The notes beneath the pieces are model-generated. The model was not told the DNA's origin. It saw only the letters and a program-made list of their open reading frames with translations, and made no database searches. This document shows positions 6,364 to 10,325 of a DNA stretch of 10,325 nucleotides, one piece after another (positions within the stretch are counted from its first letter, which is position 1; each line of letters opens with the position of its first letter). This stretch comes from Chitinophaga pinensis. Its GTDB lineage: Bacteria > Bacteroidota > Bacteroidia > M30B66. Both the position numbers and the translations under genes were made by a program. The stretch is taken from positions 1 through 10,325 of the forward strand of contig CALQJV010000022.1 in NCBI GenBank assembly GCA_943330985.1, in the 5' to 3' direction.

Positions 6364-7683
6364 TTATTCTGCAATATCATTTTTATCTCTACCGATGTAA
6401 GACACAACACATCGAAATCCAATATAACATTTAGCAGTGTCTTGGTATTCATAAGTACGCGTTCCTGCTTGAAGAAAATAAGAAACATCTTTCCAAGACC
6501 CCCCACGAATTACTTTTCTTTTTAGAGCAATAGGGTCTTCGTTTTTAGCTTCGTATGTATAATCGGCACTATTGTCATGTGAAAAATTATAAGCAGATTC
6601 ATCAAAAGCATTTGAAGTCCATTCTGCAACGTTTCCAGCCATGCAATATAAACCATAACCATTCGGATTATAAGAATCGGCTCTTAAAGTTGTAAGACCA
6701 CCATCATCGATATAATTACCACGTAAAGGTTTAAAGTTAGCAAGGAAACAACCTACACTATTTCGGATATAGGGACCTCCCCATGGATATGGACTTAGAT
6801 CAAGCCCCCCACGAGCCGCATATTCCCATTCAGATTCAGTTGGAAGACGATAATTTTGTTCGTAGGACTCGCCCTCTGAGTATAAAAATCCGTTACGGAT
6901 ATTCGTTCTCCAAATACAAAATGCGCGTGCTTGTCTCCAGTTTACACCAACTACAGGATAATCATCATATCCAGGATGCCAGAAATACATATTAGTTAAA
7001 GGCTCGTTGTATGAATAGGTGAAATCGTGAATCCATGCAAGAGTATCAGGGTAAATCGCAGTGGTTTCTCTTTTAATAAATAGAGAACGGTCTTTTAGAC
7101 CCTGTGGTCTGTTTCCTCTTTGAGCAGCAGCCTGATAATCAATCCACCAATATTCATAAAGAAACTTACGTGTGTCAAATTCTTTACGTCCATAAAAACG
7201 TTCGTTTTCAGGAAGATACATTGGCTCTAGGGCCTCTCTGAAATCCTCATCTTGAAAATCAAGGCGCTCTTCCCAATTCAAATAAGGCGTTGGGTAGTCG
7301 TTACCGTATTCATCTGCAGTAACCAAATAATCCTCATTTTCTTCCCCAATAATTCTTCTTGCCAATGAATCCCTTACCCAATTTACAAACTGACGATATT
7401 CGTTGTTTGTAATTTCGGTTTGATCCATGTAGTAAGCTGGAAGAGATACTGTTTTGCTCTGAGAAGTCAAACCAAAACCAACATCTTGATCGCTAGGTCC
7501 CATATTAAAGGATCCCATTGGAATGTAAACCATTCCGTATGGATCTTCTTGGAACCAATTTTTTCTTCCTTCAACGCCAGTCAAATAACCATTGCCGCTA
7601 TTTCCACATCCAGTTAGGATTAAGATGAAAATAGTTAAAATCGTAAATGGAAAGATGACTCCTCTTTTCAGGGGCTTAGTCAT
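6364..7683 (-). CDS. gldK: type IX secretion lipoprotein GldK/PorK
   Basis: GldK is an outer-membrane lipoprotein facing the periplasm that makes the T9SS ring with GldN. I place the start at the ATG of MTKPLKRG (7681-7683), giving 439 residues. A 13-codon longer version would need a TTG start and would bury the signal peptide. Residues 1-26 are a lipoprotein signal: basic N-region, hydrophobic 9-23, lipobox LTGC with Cys26. The rest has the formylglycine-generating-enzyme (sulfatase-modifying factor) fold: YIPMGSFNMGP (53-63), YYMDQTEITNNEYRQF (84-99), GVNWRQARAFCIW (246-258), YRLPTESEWEYAARGG (278-293), GNVAEWT (350-356), RGGSW (393-397) and IGFRC (421-425). The block after RGGSW has no cysteine where true FGE carries its catalytic pair, so it is structural rather than catalytic, as known for GldK. 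It ends with tandem stops TAATAA, 55 bases before gldL. Confidence 0.96.
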   Translation of the reverse strand: MTKPLKRGVIFPFTILTIFILILTGCGNSGNGYLTGVEGRKNWFQEDPYGMVYIPMGSFNMGPSDQDVGFGLTSQSKTVSLPAYYMDQTEITNNEYRQFVNWVRDSLARRIIGEENEDYLVTADEYGNDYPTPYLNWEERLDFQDEDFREALEPMYLPENERFYGRKEFDTRKFLYEYWWIDYQAAAQRGNRPQGLKDRSLFIKRETTAIYPDTLAWIHDFTYSYNEPLTNMYFWHPGYDDYPVVGVNWRQARAFCIWRTNIRNGFLYSEGESYEQNYRLPTESEWEYAARGGLDLSPYPWGGPYIRNSVGCFLANFKPLRGNYIDDGGLTTLRADSYNPNGYGLYCMAGNVAEWTSNAFDESAYNFSHDNSADYTYEAKNEDPIALKRKVIRGGSWKDVSYFLQAGTRTYEYQDTAKCYIGFRCVVSYIGRDKNDIAE

Positions 7684-7779
7684 AATATTTATTGTTTGGT
7701 GAAAATTAAACGCGAATGTCAAAAAACAATTGTGTATAAACTGTTAATAATTTTTGGGGTAAACGAAAATCGGAAACGG

Positions 7780-7797
7780 AGGTTTCAACGGAAACCT
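7780..7797 (-). other. intercistronic hairpin between porP/sprF-like gene and gldK
   Basis: AGGTTTC (complement of 7791-7797) pairs perfectly with GAAACCT (complement of 7780-7786) around the tetraloop CGTT. The 7-bp stem overlaps the TAG stop of the porP-like gene (7796-7798) and no T run follows. It is more likely an RNA-stabilising or processing element, or a weak attenuator, than a full terminator. It is about 95 bases before the gldK start. Confidence 0.45.
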
Positions 7798-8707
7798 ATA
7801 AATATCTTACGTTACGGTAAATTTGACGTGGCTTTTCTATTTTTATTTTAAAGCAATAGTTAAGCATAAACTCCAACGTGTTACTATTGTATTTACTCAA
7901 TGTTGATGTATTTACGTCGTAAGCAATACCAACTTTTAAACCTTTGTATACATCCGCGCCCAACATTACTATAACAGCATCTTGTAAACGGTAAGACAAT
8001 CCCCCCCAGTATTTATTTTTATAATGCACGTTGCAATTAATATCAAATTGCGTTTTTGCTGCATTTTTAATAAATATAGATGGTCGTATTTCAATATCTG
8101 GATTTAATTGATAATGATATCCTGCCGTGACATAATAGTGTCTACGGGATTGGTATTTAGATGTACCTAAATCAAATGTTGATTGAGGTAAATGCGTGGA
8201 AGATAATCCTGCATAAAATGTTTTACTCGTATAATAAGCACCAAGCCCCGCATCAAAAACAGTAGAACCTACTGAAGAGTTTGGTATGGAGTTGTCTGTA
8301 TTATCTAAAGGCTTCAATAAAGTACCATCTAATGTTTTATTCATCATTCCTAAATCCAAGCCCAAACCTAAAGTCCCGTCTTTTAATTTTAAATGGTATG
8401 AATATGCAAGCTTGGCGTATACGTTGTTCTCAACTCCAATCTTATCTTGTACTAAAGTCAGTCCAACGCCTCCTTTAATAGCTTGAATTGGCATATCAAC
8501 ACCAAGTACAAATGTTTTAGGCGCGCCCTCAAAACCCATCCACTGGCTTCTGTTAATACCGGTTACGCAAATAGCACCAGATGTTCCAGCATAACCTGGA
8601 TTAAACATCAATCTATTAAACATGTTTTGACTAAACTGAGGATCTTGCTGGGCATTAGCCATAAAAATCGTTGAAAAAAGACAGGCAAGTGTTATCCGTA
8701 TTTTCAT
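7796..8707 (-). CDS. porP: type IX secretion outer-membrane protein, PorP/SprF family
   Basis: A PorP/SprF-family outer-membrane beta-barrel. Members help T9SS export or anchor particular surface proteins; P. gingivalis PorP is needed for secretion, and F. johnsoniae SprF serves SprB. The 303-residue product has a signal peptide (1-19, cut after ANA) and then the family's hallmark mature N-terminus QQDPQFSQNMFNRLMFNPGY (20-39). Further typical blocks are RSQWMGFEGAPKTF (53-66), alternating beta strands throughout, RPSIFIKNA (208-216) and a final strand set with NTLEFMLNYCF (276-286) ending RNVRYL. ATG start at 8705-8707. It is the first gene of the cluster, 112 bases before gldK, with a candidate promoter 42 bases upstream. 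This order (porP, then K-L-M-N) matches P. gingivalis. The symbol is assigned by family and position. Which paralogue it matches functionally (PorP core component or SprF cargo partner) cannot be settled here. Confidence 0.92.
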   Translation of the reverse strand: MKIRITLACLFSTIFMANAQQDPQFSQNMFNRLMFNPGYAGTSGAICVTGINRSQWMGFEGAPKTFVLGVDMPIQAIKGGVGLTLVQDKIGVENNVYAKLAYSYHLKLKDGTLGLGLDLGMMNKTLDGTLLKPLDNTDNSIPNSSVGSTVFDAGLGAYYTSKTFYAGLSSTHLPQSTFDLGTSKYQSRRHYYVTAGYHYQLNPDIEIRPSIFIKNAAKTQFDINCNVHYKNKYWGGLSYRLQDAVIVMLGADVYKGLKVGIAYDVNTSTLSKYNSNTLEFMLNYCFKIKIEKPRQIYRNVRYL

Positions 8708-8748
8708 TTATATCCGTGTTGGTTCTCTGTTTAATCTTTTAAGGGTGG

Positions 8749-8780
8749 CTAAAATACGTAAATAAATACGTCTCGTGCAA
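8749..8780 (-). promoter_or_regulatory. candidate promoter of the porP-gldKLMN operon
   Basis: On the minus strand TTG (complement of 8778-8780) lies 21 bases before TATTTTAG (complement of 8749-8756). The latter matches the Bacteroidota -7 element TAnnTTTG at five of the six fixed positions. This would start the transcript near 8742 and leave a leader of about 35 bases before the porP-like ATG. The 8-base direct repeat AAATACGT (8752-8759 and 8764-8771, 12 bases apart) lies inside the promoter and could bind a regulator. The 146-base gap after the arginase-like gene is the largest in the window, consistent with a promoter here. Confidence 0.4.
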
Positions 8781-8830
8781 CATGCTATGTGAATAAACGG
8801 TTAATAAATAATATTGAATAAGGGTTAATC

Positions 8831-8845
8831 GCCTGATAAACAGGC
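8831..8845 (-). terminator. weak hairpin after the arginase-like gene
   Basis: GCCTG-5-CAGGC forms a 5-bp GC-rich stem starting 8 bases after the TAA of the arginase-like gene. On the minus strand it is followed by GATTAACCC, with no T run, so intrinsic termination would be inefficient. Some read-through from topA into the gld operon is possible. Confidence 0.25.
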
Positions 8846-8853
8846 TAAAATCT

Positions 8854-9984
8854 TTACATTAACTTTTGATATGTTTGCCACCAAGTATCAGGAATTTCAC
8901 CTTTCATTGCTTGTTGGTAGTCTTCATAAGCGCAAGGAACGATGCGATGTTTCTTATATTTCCCTTTTGAATGATCATTCATTGGAACATTCATCCACCA
9001 TCGTCCATTAAATATGTTCTTGTAAAACACCAATTCTTCATGGACATCTTCGGATGTTAATTTATAAGTAGTGTAATCGTCTCCTTCGCCAACAACACCA
9101 TCAGAACTTCTACTTAGAACACCATCAATGAAATGCCAAATTAATTGGGCTATTAGCATTGGGGTAATTGAATTTAATTTAGGCCTATTCATCCAACCAA
9201 AAACCCCTACCATGCTTAATTTATTACTTATTCCGGCATAACGTATTAATTGACATGCTTCTTCGGCATATAAACCATTCGGGCCTGGATTGATGTTACA
9301 ATCGCTATCGGAAGCACGAATAGCACCAATATCAAAGCTCACAAAATCGGCATTTCGGAATAATGGCTCTGTCGATGAAATGGATTTTCGAATTTGCCCA
9401 AGGCGATGTAAATCGAAATGCAAATCCGTTAATGTTTTTATCATTTCGCTATTTGATAAATACGATTGATAACCTAAAAGAGCATAATTAAAAAGATAGT
9501 TAGGCGCGTGCGACAAAACAAACGAAAGCCAATTAGAGTTACCTGGAAATGGAATGTCTTCATTTAAGTCAGGAGAATCGTCAATAGAAAGTAGATTTAC
9601 CGTTTGTTCTCTATTACAATAGGATAAGTACATTTGATAGGTCACGGACTGATCAGGAGAAATAACTATTGGAATAGATCCATAATCACGAATTCTTCCA
9701 AGTGCTTCCTGAAGTGCTTCTGAATTTCCAATAAAAATGCCCGCATCGGCACACATGAAACCTTTAGATGTGATGTAAAGAGAATAAAAGCATTCTCGTA
9801 TTAACTTTAATAAAGACTCTTCGCCCGTTTCACAGACTGAAATTAAAACAACCGATGGGGCTTCTTGACGAATCATTTGCTCCATTGAATATGCTTCAAT
9901 AGTTCTTCCAATGCTCGAAACGGGCCAATCTCTGCCCTTTAATTCATGAACTTGCTGTAGATCTAAATGCGATAAAAGATTCAC
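8854..9984 (-). CDS. arginase/formimidoylglutamase-superfamily protein with degenerate metal site
   Basis: The 376-residue product resembles Bacteroidota proteins often labelled formimidoylglutamase (ureohydrolase superfamily), whose active members use two Mn ions to hydrolyse guanidino or formimidoyl groups. The three metal-binding blocks can be placed but are eroded. The GGxH block reads SPDQSVTYQMY (109-119), with Gln for the metal His. The DAHxD block reads SIDDSPDLNED (133-143), with no His. The SxDxDxxDP block reads SFDIGAIRASDSD (216-228), keeping Asp218 but with Gly220 for the second Asp. By this alignment at least three of the six usual ligands are missing, so catalysis is doubtful. 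Fold landmarks such as LHFDLHRLGQIR (188-199), EEACQLIRYAGIS (241-253) and AQLIWHFIDG (279-288) look intact and functional rather than decaying. The start is GTG (9982-9984), 11 bases after the topA stop; no ATG lies in that gap. Probably cotranscribed with topA. Role unknown. Confidence 0.8.
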   Translation of the reverse strand: MNLLSHLDLQQVHELKGRDWPVSSIGRTIEAYSMEQMIRQEAPSVVLISVCETGEESLLKLIRECFYSLYITSKGFMCADAGIFIGNSEALQEALGRIRDYGSIPIVISPDQSVTYQMYLSYCNREQTVNLLSIDDSPDLNEDIPFPGNSNWLSFVLSHAPNYLFNYALLGYQSYLSNSEMIKTLTDLHFDLHRLGQIRKSISSTEPLFRNADFVSFDIGAIRASDSDCNINPGPNGLYAEEACQLIRYAGISNKLSMVGVFGWMNRPKLNSITPMLIAQLIWHFIDGVLSRSSDGVVGEGDDYTTYKLTSEDVHEELVFYKNIFNGRWWMNVPMNDHSKGKYKKHRIVPCAYEDYQQAMKGEIPDTWWQTYQKLM

Positions 9985-9995
9985 GGTATACTTTA

Positions 9996-10325
9996 TTATT
10001 TCTTCCCTCTTTTTATTTTCTTCGGTTTGTTTGCCTCGTCGGCAATTATTGCCAAGCAGTCGTTTAATGAAAGTGTTTTTGGGTCGCGGTCTTTAGGAAT
10101 TTTAAAGTTTTCTTTTCCTTGAGAAATGTAGGGTCCAAAACGACCATTCAAAACTTGTATTTCGGGTTCAGAATCGGAAAACCGAGTAATTACTTTTTCA
10201 GCGTCTGCTTTACGTTTAGCTAAAATTATTTCAATTGCTCGTTCTTGATCTACAGACAATGGATCATCGGTTTTGGGCAATGAATAAAATGAACTATTGT
10301 GCCGAACATACGGACCAAAACGACC
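9996..10325 (-). CDS. topA: DNA topoisomerase I, C-terminal part
   Basis: Only the 3' end is in the window; the frame stays open to the right edge (109 codons visible plus TAA). Type IA topoisomerase I relaxes negative supercoils. The visible portion is the C-terminal repeat region, not the catalytic core. Two copies of the TopA C-terminal repeat can be seen: GRFGPYVRHNSSFYSLPK at the very edge, and NGRFGPYISQGKENFKIPK (complement of about 10094-10150). Each is followed by an acidic/proline turn, a DPxxLS-type segment and an Ala-rich helix. The protein ends in a lysine-rich tail (KPKKIKRGKK) suited to DNA contact. An in-frame TTG at 10278-10280 is not a start. The arginase-like gene follows after 11 bases, suggesting one transcript. 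Confidence 0.93.
   Translation of the reverse strand, partial: GRFGPYVRHNSSFYSLPKTDDPLSVDQERAIEIILAKRKADAEKVITRFSDSEPEIQVLNGRFGPYISQGKENFKIPKDRDPKTLSLNDCLAIIADEANKPKKIKRGKK

Noticed and set aside
6364..7683. Active formylglycine-generating enzyme
   Set aside because: The catalytic cysteine pair of FGE is absent after RGGSW, and the gene has a lipobox and sits in gldKLMN order, so it is GldK.
7684..7722. 13-codon N-terminal extension of gldK
   Set aside because: It needs a TTG start and would place extra residues before a well-formed lipoprotein signal peptide; the ATG at 7681-7683 gives the normal layout.
8854..9984. Assigning hutG (histidine degradation)
   Set aside because: Metal ligands appear lost and no other hut gene is in view, so the enzyme name is not supported.
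10278..10280. TTG as the start of a short separate gene at the right edge
   Set aside because: The frame continues upstream to the window edge and encodes another GRFGPY repeat, so this is internal to topA.
1..10325. CRISPR array, insertion sequence, tRNA/rRNA or defence system
   Set aside because: No regularly spaced repeats, transposase, terminal inverted repeats or cloverleaf were seen; all sizeable frames are explained by housekeeping, envelope or T9SS genes, plus one unknown membrane protein.

Overview
The window looks like an AT-rich Bacteroidota chromosome, most likely a member of the Flavobacteriales or a close relative. The evidence is a complete type IX secretion system (T9SS) core cluster, A-rich leaders without Shine-Dalgarno sequences, a Bacteroidota-type SprT-like protein and a short ManC. 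The window alone does not fix a genus. It carries about ten protein genes, packed tightly. No RNA gene, mobile element or CRISPR array was seen, and no gene-free stretch exceeds 150 bases.

Left part (1-2965): the 3' end of a NlpC/P60 cell-wall peptidase gene (+) meets an uncharacterised four-helix membrane protein gene (-) with no base between their stop codons. A 107-base divergent gap separates that gene from an SprT-like zinc metalloprotease gene (+), which is followed by mannose-1-phosphate guanylyltransferase (+). A strong symmetric hairpin (2933-2965) can stop transcription arriving from both sides.

Centre (3003-8707, all -): in transcription order porP/sprF-like, gldK, gldL, gldM, gldN. 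This is the T9SS heart. GldL and GldM form the inner-membrane proton-driven motor. GldM reaches across the periplasm to the lipoprotein GldK and its partner GldN, which form a ring under the outer membrane. The PorP/SprF-like beta-barrel is an outer-membrane accessory component. Having the porP-type gene first resembles the Porphyromonas gingivalis porPKLMN order more than the Flavobacterium johnsoniae gldKLMN arrangement. Motor residues known to matter in GldL and GldM are all present. The cluster has a candidate Bacteroidota promoter at 8749-8780, an intercistronic hairpin between porP and gldK, and the shared terminator after gldN.

Right part (8854-10325, -): an arginase-fold protein that appears to have lost most metal ligands, starting with GTG 11 bases after the 3' end of topA (DNA topoisomerase I, only its C-terminal repeats in view).

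No clearly new multi-gene system is visible. The most interesting points are the degenerate ureohydrolase next to the T9SS locus, the regulatory-looking structures of the porP-gld operon, a duplicated motif in the GldL tail, and the unknown membrane protein at 421-990.
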